Below, one piece after another: positions 27,904 through 36,387 of a stretch of DNA of 64,000 bases. Position 1 is the first letter of the stretch. Every line of letters begins with the position of its first letter. The notes beneath the pieces are model-generated. The model did no database searches. It was given only the letters and a program-made list of their open reading frames with translations, and had not been told where the DNA came from. The position numbers and the translations under genes were made by a program. The stretch comes from Lachnotalea sp. AF33-28 (GTDB taxonomy: Bacteria; Bacillota; Clostridia; Lachnospirales; Lachnospiraceae): NCBI RefSeq assembly GCF_003477885.1, contig NZ_QUEE01000018.1, positions 39,063-103,062 on the forward strand, written 5' to 3'.

Positions 27904-29876
27904 AGTGGCTTTCTGCGCTGGAAGATTACTATAAAATGAATTATATCGGCATGCCGGATTACTGCCGGTGCGCCGGTCTGGCCGCCTGGACAGTGAGTGT
28001 GCTTAAAGAGAGGGAATACCTTTCGCGGATTGAGCTGATGGACGTGCATACGGGTAAGACCGAATGTGTGAGTGCCGGAGGCAGGCATGAGACCATGCCG
28101 CGCTTTTCCCCGGACGGGAAACGGCTGGCATTTTTATCGGATGTAAAAGGGACGCATCAGATTTATGTCCGCGATGTAAGCGCGGATACCTGCAGGCGGA
28201 TAACGGATATAGAAGGCGGCGTCAGAGAATTCGCCTGGTCACCGGACGGCCGGAAATTTGCCTTTTTGGCCGGCAGCGGCGAAGAGAAAGCGAAGGGGCG
28301 CACGGAATATGATCCCATCGTAATCGAGGATTACGGTTACAAATCAGAGGATGCGTACGGATTTGCTGACAGGGGAAAAGACGCGGTGCATCTGTGGGTG
28401 GTTTCATCCACGGCGGGCCGTGCCAGGCGCCTGACCGACGGCGAACGGGATCATGTGATGCCCGTCTGGATGCCGGATTCTAAGTCACTGTTAATCACGA
28501 GCAACCGGGAGAGACCCCGGGAAGAGAGCATCGGCATGGATCTGTACCGCATCGGCGTAAAGGACGGAAAGCTCACGAAGCTCACGGAGGACTGCTGGAT
28601 CGCCTACTATCCCAAGGCCTTCCGGCCGGTGGTAAACAGCGACGGAACGTTTGCCGTGATCGGCGCCCTTTCCCCGTCCTTAAGCGGGGGTATGCCCGCC
28701 GTGCGGTTGTACCGGCTGGATCTTAAAAGCGGTGAGAAGCGTGATCTGTGGCCGGCGGATGCTCCCTGCCATGAAGCGACCTGCTTTCTCTACAACGGGG
28801 AAAACTGCGGCGGATTTGGGGATACTGCGGCGATGAGTGAAGACGGCCGGTACTTATACTTCATTTCCGGTTGGCACGGCCGCGCCGGGATATACAGAGC
28901 CGCTCTGTCTGAAACGCCTCATATCGAGCCGGTGACGGATGAGGACTGCACCTACCGCTACATCGGGAAGATACAGGACGGCTGTATGCTGGCAGCTGCC
29001 GGAGATTTCACGGAGACGGCACAGCTCTGGATCGTGGATGAGAACGGTGGCAGGAAGCGCCTGACCGATCAGGACGCGTGGATGCGGGAACGGGCGCTTT
29101 GTATGCCGCAGGAAATGTGGATCGATACGCTGGACGGGGAATCCCGCGTGCAGGGCTTTGTGATGGAGCCGCAGAACCGTGAACCGGACAGGAAATATCC
29201 GGCGGTGCTCTACATTCACGGCGGCCCCACACCGTTTTATGGCTTTGCCATGAACTATGAGTTCCAGCTGATGGCGGCGGCCGGGATCGGAGTGATCTTC
29301 TGCAATCCCAGGGGCAGCAGCGGGTATGGGGAGGCGCACGCGTCCATAAAGAAAGCATATGACGGCACAGCCATGTATGATCTGCTCCAGTTTACGGAGG
29401 AAGCGGTGCGCAGATTTGACTGGATTGACTCAAAACGGCTGGGGGTGACCGGCGGCAGTTACGGCGGATATATGACGAACTGGATCGCCGGCCATACAAA
29501 GCGGTTTAAGGCTGCCGTCACGCAGCGCAGCATCGCGAGCGAGCTGATCCAGTATGCTTCCAGCGACATGGCCGGAAGCTCAAAGGACTATCGGGATTTT
29601 GTGGATTTCATGAAGGATCAGATTAAAAATTCACCGGTTGCCTATGCGGACCGGATAGACATTCCGTTTCTGATTCTGCACAGCATTCATGATATGAGAT
29701 GTCCTGTGGAACAGGCACATCAGCTCTATGTGGCTGTAAAGGATACGCATCCGGATCTGCCGGTGCGGCTGGTGCTGTTCCCTGATTCCAACCATGGACT
29801 CACCATGGAGGGGCCTATGCATCTTAGAATTTCGCACTATCATGAGATGATCGAGTGGTTTCTTAAGTATCTGTAG
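27900..29876 (+). CDS. S9-family (prolyl oligopeptidase-like) serine peptidase, copy 2
   Basis: The 658-residue paralogue of the preceding enzyme has the same propeller-plus-hydrolase layout (PRFSPDGKRLAFLSD, FAWSPDGRKFAFL). Its triad comprises Ser520 in GGSYGGYMTNW, the Asp of HSIHDMRCPVEQA and the His of PDSNHGLT. It begins at ATG 27900, overlapping the previous stop as ATGA, with GGGGGAG upstream. The two S9 enzymes differ in the hydrolase pocket (GGHM versus GGYM and the following residues), so they probably have complementary specificities rather than being redundant. Confidence 0.9.
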   Translation: MKWLSALEDYYKMNYIGMPDYCRCAGLAAWTVSVLKEREYLSRIELMDVHTGKTECVSAGGRHETMPRFSPDGKRLAFLSDVKGTHQIYVRDVSADTCRRITDIEGGVREFAWSPDGRKFAFLAGSGEEKAKGRTEYDPIVIEDYGYKSEDAYGFADRGKDAVHLWVVSSTAGRARRLTDGERDHVMPVWMPDSKSLLITSNRERPREESIGMDLYRIGVKDGKLTKLTEDCWIAYYPKAFRPVVNSDGTFAVIGALSPSLSGGMPAVRLYRLDLKSGEKRDLWPADAPCHEATCFLYNGENCGGFGDTAAMSEDGRYLYFISGWHGRAGIYRAALSETPHIEPVTDEDCTYRYIGKIQDGCMLAAAGDFTETAQLWIVDENGGRKRLTDQDAWMRERALCMPQEMWIDTLDGESRVQGFVMEPQNREPDRKYPAVLYIHGGPTPFYGFAMNYEFQLMAAAGIGVIFCNPRGSSGYGEAHASIKKAYDGTAMYDLLQFTEEAVRRFDWIDSKRLGVTGGSYGGYMTNWIAGHTKRFKAAVTQRSIASELIQYASSDMAGSSKDYRDFVDFMKDQIKNSPVAYADRIDIPFLILHSIHDMRCPVEQAHQLYVAVKDTHPDLPVRLVLFPDSNHGLTMEGPMHLRISHYHEMIEWFLKYL

Positions 29877-29905
29877 AATAACGCAAAGTAAGAGGAGACG
29901 GACGA

Positions 29906-31114
29906 ATGAAATATGTATTATATGGCAGAGTCATCGATTCTGTGAAGGATGAAGCGGTAGAAAACGGCATGGTGATTGTGGACGGAGAGCGCATTCTCTA
30001 TGCGGGTGAAAGAAACGATGAGATGGTGACGGATGATATGCAGGTGAGGGACGCGGGAAACGGCACGATTATGCCCGGCTTCATCGATGCCCATGCCCAT
30101 CTGACCGGCGAGGAGAGCAGGAATTCTTCCGGCACATCGGCATTTGACGCGCTCTTAACGGTGGTGAAGGATCTAGGGGAGCTGGTGGATGCCGGTGTGA
30201 CCGGCGTCAGGGATATGAGTCTGTTTGGAAAACCGTTAAAAAATGCTGTGGAAAAAGGAAATATTCTCGGACCCAGGATCACGCCGGGCGGAAGGGTGTT
30301 AAGCGTATCCGCCGGCCACTGCGATTTCGATACGGATCTGTCGGTGAAAGAGGCGAACGAAAAGAGCCTTACAGGATATCTGATGGATGGGCCGGAGGAC
30401 TGCCTAAGAGGCGTGCGGCAGCAGTTCAGGGACGGCGCTGAGTTCATAAAGATCTGCGCTACCGGCGGGGTGTCCTCCGCCGTGGACAATATCAACGATG
30501 TTCAGTTCTCGGATGAGGAGCTAAGAGTGATTGTGGGGGAGGCCGCCCGCCACGGGACCTATGTGACCGCGCACTGCACCGGCACGGCCGGTACGCTGCA
30601 GGCGCTCAAATGCGGCGTGACCTGCATCGAACACGGCGTGATGCTGGATGAGGAATGCATCGCGATCATGAAGGAGAAGGATATCCCTCTGGTCACTACC
30701 TTGAGCGTGGCGCTGGGCCTGGCGGATATGAAGAATCTGCCGGACTTCATGATGAAAAAGGCCGTATCCGTCAAGGAAAGTGCGATGAATTCTTTTCGCA
30801 TGGCTCACGAGGCAGGTATCCGTGTGGCGCTGGGCACCGACTATTCCAATACCGGCAATACGCCCTTTAAGCACATCGGCAAGGAGTTCTACTCCCTGAC
30901 CCGCTGCGGCTATACGCCCATGGAGGCCATCAAGGCCGGCACAGTCAACGGCGCATACCTGATGCGGAAGGATCAGGAGATCGGCACCCTGGAAGCCGGA
31001 AAACTGGCGGACCTGGTGATCGTAAACGGAAATCCGCTGGAGGATATCCTGGTGCTGGCCGATGCGGACAATATCTCCACAGTCATGATCGGCGGGAAGA
31101 TTGTGAAAGGCTGA
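29906..31114 (+). CDS. COG1228-type amidohydrolase, prolidase-like
   Basis: The 402-residue TIM-barrel metal hydrolase has the HxH pair His63/His65 in IDAHAHLTG and a carbamylation-candidate Lys in EFIKICATGGVSS. Metal His residues lie in VTAHCTGTAG and CIEHGVML, and the catalytic Asp in ALGTDYSNTGN. The order fits a binuclear subtype-I amidohydrolase. Characterised COG1228 relatives hydrolyse Xaa-Pro dipeptides or N-acyl amino acids, whereas imidazolonepropionase is a less likely match. As the last gene of the operon, 29 bases after the second S9 peptidase, it would complete dipeptide hydrolysis. A terminator follows at 31151-31187. Confidence 0.82.
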   Translation: MKYVLYGRVIDSVKDEAVENGMVIVDGERILYAGERNDEMVTDDMQVRDAGNGTIMPGFIDAHAHLTGEESRNSSGTSAFDALLTVVKDLGELVDAGVTGVRDMSLFGKPLKNAVEKGNILGPRITPGGRVLSVSAGHCDFDTDLSVKEANEKSLTGYLMDGPEDCLRGVRQQFRDGAEFIKICATGGVSSAVDNINDVQFSDEELRVIVGEAARHGTYVTAHCTGTAGTLQALKCGVTCIEHGVMLDEECIAIMKEKDIPLVTTLSVALGLADMKNLPDFMMKKAVSVKESAMNSFRMAHEAGIRVALGTDYSNTGNTPFKHIGKEFYSLTRCGYTPMEAIKAGTVNGAYLMRKDQEIGTLEAGKLADLVIVNGNPLEDILVLADADNISTVMIGGKIVKG

Positions 31115-31150
31115 TATCTGTATTAAATGAAAGTTCGATTGGAAAAGGAA

Positions 31151-31190
31151 GAGAGGACCGGCGCGCAGTATGTGCGCCGGCCCTCTCTTT
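31151..31190 (+). terminator. Terminator between the convergent amidohydrolase and Rpn-family genes
   Basis: The GC-rich stem GAGAGG.CCGGCGC / GCGCCGG.CCCTCTC has one internal mismatch (31151-31187) and is followed by TTT. It closes the nine-gene peptide operon and could serve both directions. Confidence 0.75.
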
Positions 31191-31217
31191 ACACAGCTAT
31201 ATGGGTAAAACAGAATT

Positions 31218-32138
31218 TCAGTCCGAATCAGGAAAAATGTCATTTATATATGTTTCTGCCTCCTCGCTGGAAAGGCCGAAACGCTCCTGCAGCTTAGAAG
31301 CTATCTCAGACTTTGGACTTCCCATTTCAGCGAGCGTCTCAATCAGTACTTTGATTCCCTCACGCCTGCCTTCTTCCTTTCCCTCACGCCTTCCCAGCTC
31401 CACGCCCTCCTTCCGGCTTAGCTCTTTTTCGCTGGCTATGTGAAACTGCTCATCATACTCTGTTAGAATCACTTCGTTCACCTCCGCTCTGTGTGCGATC
31501 AGAAATTCCGACAGGACTCCTTCACGAATGCAATGACTTACTGCTTCATCAGCCGCCTCCTCCAGAAGGGCCCCGCGGTCAAGACGCTTTCGTACCTCCG
31601 CTACAAACTGCGCATATTCCCTTAGTTTTTGGCAATGCTCCATCAGCTCCTGATTGTGCCCAAGATTAATATTAAGCAGCGTTGCCTTAAATTCCAGACA
31701 GGGCGTAAGCTGTGTATACTTCTTTGAATAGGCATCGGATATCTTGAGTTCGGTTCGGTCCGGCTCGTCAGTCAGCCCATTATAGAAGATATAGTACTGC
31801 GGCAGCGGCAGCGTGATCAGGCTGCTCCCATATATGTTCAGTCTGCTCTTTTCTATATATCTGCGGTATTCATCAGCCATATAGAGCACTCCGCGCAAGG
31901 GCATATTCGGATTTTTCGTACTCTGATGTTCATACAGGTTTAATATATCATCAATCAGAAATGCAGCGTCGTTCTTGGTGCCCATATAGATCACATCTTC
32001 TAATGTGACGATTTCAACTTCATCCGGCTGTGTGATGCTGCTTCCGGAAACAGCATTATAAAGCGTAAGCAGTGATTCTTTGTCCTGGAATACCATGCGG
32101 AATAACCGGTCTTTATATTTTTTGTTTACTTTCACCAT
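31218..32138 (-). CDS. Rpn/YhgA-like PD-(D/E)XK nuclease family protein
   Basis: The 306-residue protein has the Rpn-family start KYKDRLFRMVFQDKESLLTLYNAV. A nuclease-type core follows, with an Asp in AAFLIDDILNLYEHQS and the E-x-Q of YEHQS, and then PLRGVLYMADEYRRYI. The C-terminal tail is a charged repeat (LGRREGKEEGRREG) followed by a short helical region. These are usually annotated as transposase-like; known Rpn proteins are DNA nucleases linked to recombination and, in some cases, phage defence. The gene is opposite to its neighbours and splits the peptidase operon from the opp operon, as if inserted. No terminal repeats were found around it. The RBS is AAAGGAG. Confidence 0.8.
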   Translation of the reverse strand: MVKVNKKYKDRLFRMVFQDKESLLTLYNAVSGSSITQPDEVEIVTLEDVIYMGTKNDAAFLIDDILNLYEHQSTKNPNMPLRGVLYMADEYRRYIEKSRLNIYGSSLITLPLPQYYIFYNGLTDEPDRTELKISDAYSKKYTQLTPCLEFKATLLNINLGHNQELMEHCQKLREYAQFVAEVRKRLDRGALLEEAADEAVSHCIREGVLSEFLIAHRAEVNEVILTEYDEQFHIASEKELSRKEGVELGRREGKEEGRREGIKVLIETLAEMGSPKSEIASKLQERFGLSSEEAETYINDIFPDSD

Positions 32139-32510
32139 CTGTTTTTCTCCTTTTATTGTACATTAAATTTGTTAGTGAAACAAGAGCGCATTGCGAAAAT
32201 ATACAGCCTTTTGTTTACACCTCCTTTCCACCGTTCTGCCGAATATTTCGTTTTCAGCGAACCGTCCGGATCATCGCTGTACAGGGAGAAATGGACATAA
32301 ATTCCCCTGTACTTGTTACATTGTGAATGGGAATCATGCGGCCGAACTGCCGCGCAGTTTTAGGAGAATACTCCTGATTAGAAATGTGTATTCATAAACT
32401 TACTGAATGTCACTACCATACCATATTTTTCTTCAAAAGACAAGTGAGAATACAGAAAAAACTCTGACGTCCGCGTAACAGAAAAGTTGACAAAATGTTG
32501 CCAAAAAACA

Positions 32511-32538
32511 TTGACAAATTGACAGTTTCAGATATAAT
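32511..32538 (+). promoter_or_regulatory. Promoter of the oligopeptide importer operon
   Basis: TTGACA (32511-32516) and TATAAT (32533-32538) are 16 bases apart. Additional TTGACA boxes lie at 32487 and 32519. Transcription from about 32545 gives a leader of about 170 bases that contains the tandem hairpin repeat. The upstream part of the 575-base gap (32139-32480) shows only small inverted repeats (for example AACTG/CAGTT near 32346-32361) and the promoter side of the Rpn gene. Confidence 0.75.
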
Positions 32539-32593
32539 CATTTTATACCACTTTAAACGGATAAAACATTAAAGAGCTGATTTGAAAAAAGAA

Positions 32594-32697
32594 TGCGCAC
32601 TCAGATGTGCGTAGGTCATCAACCTTCGGTCGGTGACAAGAAAAAGCGGAAGCACGCTGAAGCGTGCGTAGGTCATCAACCTTCGGTTGGTGACAAG
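32594..32697 (+). repeat. Tandem two-hairpin RNA repeat in the opp leader
   Basis: Two adjacent units of about 52 bases (32594-32645 and 32650-32697) share TGCGTAGGTCATCAACC and TTCGGT(C/T)GGTGACAAG. Each unit folds into a short stem and a longer stem. In the short stem, GCGCAC pairs with GTGCGT in unit 1, while GCACGC pairs with GCGTGC in unit 2: the sequence changes but pairing is kept. The longer stem (GTCATCAACC against its partner around TTC) is fully paired in unit 2 and has one A-C mismatch in unit 1. The unit ends four bases before the AGGAGG of the peptide-binding lipoprotein gene. A cis-regulatory or dispersed structured RNA is likely; no known riboswitch was matched. Confidence 0.7.
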
Positions 32698-32713
32698 AAA
32701 AGGAGGAGAATCA

Positions 32714-34432
32714 ATGAAAAAGGCATTGGCATTGCTGCTTGTCTGCACCATGATCCTGTCTCTTGCAGGATGTAACACCTATACAAGCGGCGACGAGACA
32801 ACACAGGAAAAAACCACTGCGGCGGCAGGCTCTGAGTCTGCGGACAAAGAGAGCACGGCAGAGGGTGCGCAGAACGCATCCGGCACCAAAGAACTTAGGA
32901 TCGGGGTATCTACCGACGCGATTTCTCTGGACACCAGTGTGATCAACGACAACAACAGCGGTGAGATACTGTTTCATACCGCGGAAGGACTTCTGCGCAA
33001 TCTGGAAGGTGAGATTGTACCGGGTATTGCGGAGACCTATGACGTATCCGAGGACGGACTGACCTATACATTCCATTTAAGGGATGCGAAATGGGAGGAC
33101 GGAGAGCCCATCACTGCGGAGCAGTTTGTATATTCCTTCCAGAGGCTGTTAGACCCCAACACGGGAGCCACGGAATATGACAATTTCCTTTCCATCGTGA
33201 ATGCGCAGGAGATTTCCGACGGCACAGTCACGGATTTAAGCCAGCTGGGCGTAAAAGCCGAGGACGAGAAAACTCTGGTGGTTACATTAAGCAGAATGTC
33301 CCCCACATTTATCTCCAGCGTCGCATCTGCCAGCTGCCTGTATCCGCTGCGCCAGGAGTTTGTGGAGAAATGCGGAGCCAACTACGGTACCAGCGCCGAC
33401 AATTACATCGCCTGCGGTCCTTATAAGATCGAATCCTGGGCTGTGGATACCGAACTGGTCATGGTGAAAAACGAGAACTACTATGATGCAGATAAGATCA
33501 GCATGGATAAGATCACCAGACTGATTATATCGGATTCCAACACACGCGCGAGCATGTTTGATAACGGGGAAATCGATGTGAACGTCAGCGTTCCCGCGTC
33601 CCTGAAAGACAATTACGATGAGAATACGTTAAAGATCGCATCGGCAGGCACGACCACCACGTTGATGGTCAATATGAACGGTATGACGGAAGAGACCGGC
33701 AAGGTTCTCTCCAATGTGAACTTTATCAAAGCACTTTCCTATGCCATCGACCGCACCGCTTTAAATACGGCGCTGGCTAATGGTACATATGAGGTAGCGA
33801 CGCGCCTGATCGATCCGGCGACTCCCGGCTCCAAGGAAGGCACGACCTACTGTGAGGAATATCCGGACATCGCCGGAGCTCCTGCCGCCGCCGATCCGGA
33901 GAAAGCCAACGAATATCTGGATAAGGCTCTCGAAGAGCTGGGCATGACCAAAGAGGAACTGCCGACCATCACCTACCTGTGCATGGAAATCGGCCAGCTC
34001 AAGCTGTATGCGGAAGCGATCACCGATGCATGGAAGACCGTGCTGGGCCTGGACTGCTTTGAGATTGTGCAGTATCCGGTACCGACCACGATCCAGAACA
34101 TGCTGCAGGGGCAGTACGATATCTACTGGCAGCAGTGTGGTGCCGATCTGAACGATCCTTACGAATACATGTCCTACTGGACGACCTATGGCAGCATCAA
34201 TGTATCCGGCTGGATGGACGATACCTATACGGGGCTCATCGACCAGTCTGAAACCACTCTGGACCGGGCAGAGCGCCTCGGTTATTTTGCGGAAGCGGAG
34301 CAGTACATTCTGGACAACGGTCCCCATATCCCTCTGTTCTTCTTTACAAACCTGCTGGCAGTGAATCCGCAGTTCACAGGAATTTCTTACAGTTCCGATA
34401 TGCAGTACATTTATGCGGATTACGCCAACTAA
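32714..34432 (+). CDS. oppA: Oligopeptide-binding lipoprotein (OppA-like)
   Basis: The 572-residue family-5 solute-binding protein has a lipoprotein signal with lipidated Cys20 (LAGC) and a Thr/Glu/Ser-rich linker. The body carries typical OppA motifs: LDTSVINDNNSGEILFHTAEGL, then YTFHLRDAKWEDGEPITAEQFVYS and later a YAIDRTALN segment. ATG 32714 follows AGGAGGAGAATC, whereas an upstream in-frame GTG lies inside the leader repeat. It captures peptides for the OppBCDF channel encoded downstream. A 12-bp hairpin at 34451-34483 separates it from oppB, which probably keeps the lipoprotein more abundant than the membrane subunits. Confidence 0.93.
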   Translation: MKKALALLLVCTMILSLAGCNTYTSGDETTQEKTTAAAGSESADKESTAEGAQNASGTKELRIGVSTDAISLDTSVINDNNSGEILFHTAEGLLRNLEGEIVPGIAETYDVSEDGLTYTFHLRDAKWEDGEPITAEQFVYSFQRLLDPNTGATEYDNFLSIVNAQEISDGTVTDLSQLGVKAEDEKTLVVTLSRMSPTFISSVASASCLYPLRQEFVEKCGANYGTSADNYIACGPYKIESWAVDTELVMVKNENYYDADKISMDKITRLIISDSNTRASMFDNGEIDVNVSVPASLKDNYDENTLKIASAGTTTTLMVNMNGMTEETGKVLSNVNFIKALSYAIDRTALNTALANGTYEVATRLIDPATPGSKEGTTYCEEYPDIAGAPAAADPEKANEYLDKALEELGMTKEELPTITYLCMEIGQLKLYAEAITDAWKTVLGLDCFEIVQYPVPTTIQNMLQGQYDIYWQQCGADLNDPYEYMSYWTTYGSINVSGWMDDTYTGLIDQSETTLDRAERLGYFAEAEQYILDNGPHIPLFFFTNLLAVNPQFTGISYSSDMQYIYADYAN

Positions 34433-34450
34433 ATATAGCACATCACTGCG

Positions 34451-34491
34451 GGAAGCCGGGAATGCAGTCAGTTCCCGGCTTCCTTTTACTT
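34451..34491 (+). terminator. Partial terminator / stabilising hairpin between oppA and oppB
   Basis: GGAAGCCGGGAA (34451-34462) pairs perfectly with TTCCCGGCTTCC (34472-34483), followed by TTTTACTT. Because oppB starts at 34517 without another obvious promoter, it is probably a leaky terminator or 3' stabiliser. Confidence 0.75.
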
Positions 34492-34516
34492 AGGCTAACG
34501 ATGCGGGAGGTAATAA

Positions 34517-35437
34517 ATGAAGCGTTATATAGCAAAGCGTCTGTTCATTTCCGTAATTACAATCTGGGCACTGGCCACTTTTTCCTTTTTTCTGCTCCGC
34601 ACGCTGCCCGGAAATCCGTTCCAGACACAGCAGCTTTTAAAACCGGAGATACAGGAAAAGATGATGACTTATTACGGATTGGATAAGCCGCTGTTTTCCC
34701 AGTACCTGACCTATATGGGAAATCTTCTCCACGGAGACATGGGATATTCCTTTAAATACACCAACCGCAGCGTAGCGGGCATCATCGCGAATACCTTTCC
34801 GGTATCCGCAGACCTGGGGCTTAGGTCTCTGGCGATCGGCTATCCCATCGGGCTGCTGCTGGGAACAATCGCCGCCAGAAGGAGAGGGAAAAAGGCGGAT
34901 TATCTCTGTGTGCTCATCGCGGTTTTGGGAGTATCCGTCCCCAACTTTGTAGTGGGTTCCCTGCTTCAGTGGGGCTTCGGCGTGAAGGCCGGTCTGCTGC
35001 CCATCGCGCAGTGGAAGGGCTTTTCCTATACAATTCTGCCCACCGTCACGATGGCCATCCCCACCATCGCGTCGCTGACGCGCACCATGAGAGCCAGCAT
35101 GCTGGAGGTGGATAATCAGGATTATATGAAGACGGCCAAGGCCAAAGGGCTGAGTGAAAAGGAAACGGTGTGGAGGCATCAGCTTAGAAACGCGATGATT
35201 CCCATCGTGACCGGGCTGGGCCCTGCCGTGGCCTCCACACTGATGGGGTCATTCATTGTGGAACAGCTCTTTTCCATACCGGGCATCGGCAAGCACTTCA
35301 CCGAGTCGGTGCAGGCCCTGGATTACACGATGGTTTTGGGGCTCACCATATTTTTCGGCATATTCCTGGTTGCGGCCAATTTCATCGTGGATATCCTGTA
35401 CGGAATCATCGATCCACGCATCAGAATTACAGATTAG
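34517..35437 (+). CDS. oppB: Oligopeptide ABC transporter permease OppB
   Basis: The 306-residue permease of the DppB/OppB type has the characteristic start RYIAKRLFISVITIWALATFSFFLLR followed by LPGNPF, and about six helices. The ATPase-contact loop reads MKTAKAKGLSEKETVWRHQLRN. It forms the channel with OppC, encoded nine bases downstream. The RBS is GGGAGG before ATG 34517. Confidence 0.93.
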   Translation: MKRYIAKRLFISVITIWALATFSFFLLRTLPGNPFQTQQLLKPEIQEKMMTYYGLDKPLFSQYLTYMGNLLHGDMGYSFKYTNRSVAGIIANTFPVSADLGLRSLAIGYPIGLLLGTIAARRRGKKADYLCVLIAVLGVSVPNFVVGSLLQWGFGVKAGLLPIAQWKGFSYTILPTVTMAIPTIASLTRTMRASMLEVDNQDYMKTAKAKGLSEKETVWRHQLRNAMIPIVTGLGPAVASTLMGSFIVEQLFSIPGIGKHFTESVQALDYTMVLGLTIFFGIFLVAANFIVDILYGIIDPRIRITD

Positions 35438-35446
35438 GAGGGCATC

Positions 35447-36376
35447 ATGGAAGATAATAAGACCGTATTGACAAATGAAGATTTCTCCTTCCTCGCTGCC
35501 GAAGACAAGGGCGGCGAAGAAATCGTGCGCCCTGCCACCACTTTTTGGAAAGACGTGATGCGCCGGCTGTTTTCCAGCAAGGCTGCCATATTCAGCTTTG
35601 TCATCGTGATGTTTATGGTGGTGATGTCCGTCGTGATCCCTATGGTGAGCAAGTACCAGTTTGATACCAATAACCTGATGAGCATCAACCAGGCCCCTTC
35701 CGCCGAGCACTGGTTCGGCACGGATACGCTGGGCCGCGATCTGTGGGTGCGCATGTGGTATGGCGGCAGAATCTCCCTCGCCATCGGATTTCTGGGCGCG
35801 ATTTTCCCTTCTCTGATCGGTATTGTGATCGGAGGCATCGCGGGATACTTCGGGGGATGGCTGGATATGCTGATCATGCGCGTGATCGATGTGCTGATGT
35901 GTGTGCCGCAGATGGTATTTGTTATCCTGCTGATGCTCAAATTCGGCAACGGACCGGTCTCCATCGTCACATCCTTTGCGCTGATCGGATGGATGGGGTC
36001 CGCCAGAAATGTCCGGGGCCTCGTGCTGCAGATGAAAAATCAGGACTTTGTCAATGCATCGCGCATCTTAGGAGCTTCCCATCTGCGCCTGATCTTTAAG
36101 CATCTGATCCCGAACACCCTGGGAATCGTGGTGGTGGGCATGACCATGTCCGTGCCGGGTGCCATCTTCTATGAGGCTACATTGAGCATCCTGGGTCTGG
36201 GCATTAAATCCCCGCTTACTTCCTGGGGCCAGCTTCTGCAGATGGGCGTGCAGAATTTCCAGCAGTATGCCTATCAGCTGTTCATTCCTGCGGTGATCCT
36301 TAGCATCACGCTGTTAGCATTTAACATATTCGGAGACAAAGTCAGGGATGCTTTGGATCCCAAGCTGCGCAATTAG
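35447..36376 (+). CDS. oppC: Oligopeptide ABC transporter permease OppC
   Basis: The 309-residue DppC/OppC permease has a cytoplasmic N-terminal extension (about 45 residues) and then the first helix IFSFVIVMFMVVMSVVIPMV. The conserved HWFGTDTLGRDLWVRMWYGGRISL segment follows. Its ATPase-contact loop is VNASRILGASHLRLIFKHLIPN. It lies between oppB and oppD with short gaps (9 and 11 bases) in a single transcript. Confidence 0.93.
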   Translation: MEDNKTVLTNEDFSFLAAEDKGGEEIVRPATTFWKDVMRRLFSSKAAIFSFVIVMFMVVMSVVIPMVSKYQFDTNNLMSINQAPSAEHWFGTDTLGRDLWVRMWYGGRISLAIGFLGAIFPSLIGIVIGGIAGYFGGWLDMLIMRVIDVLMCVPQMVFVILLMLKFGNGPVSIVTSFALIGWMGSARNVRGLVLQMKNQDFVNASRILGASHLRLIFKHLIPNTLGIVVVGMTMSVPGAIFYEATLSILGLGIKSPLTSWGQLLQMGVQNFQQYAYQLFIPAVILSITLLAFNIFGDKVRDALDPKLRN

Positions 36377-36387
36377 GAGGACTGTAA

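Noticed and set aside
32594..32697. CRISPR array or guanidine-II riboswitch
   Set aside because: Only two directly adjacent units with no unique spacers, and the loops are not the ACGR loops of guanidine-II RNAs.
32593..32775. Small reading frame encoding a repeated VGHQPSVGDKK peptide
   Set aside because: It is the translation of the two RNA repeat units and runs into the oppA gene in another frame; it has no good ribosome site and no other protein-like features.
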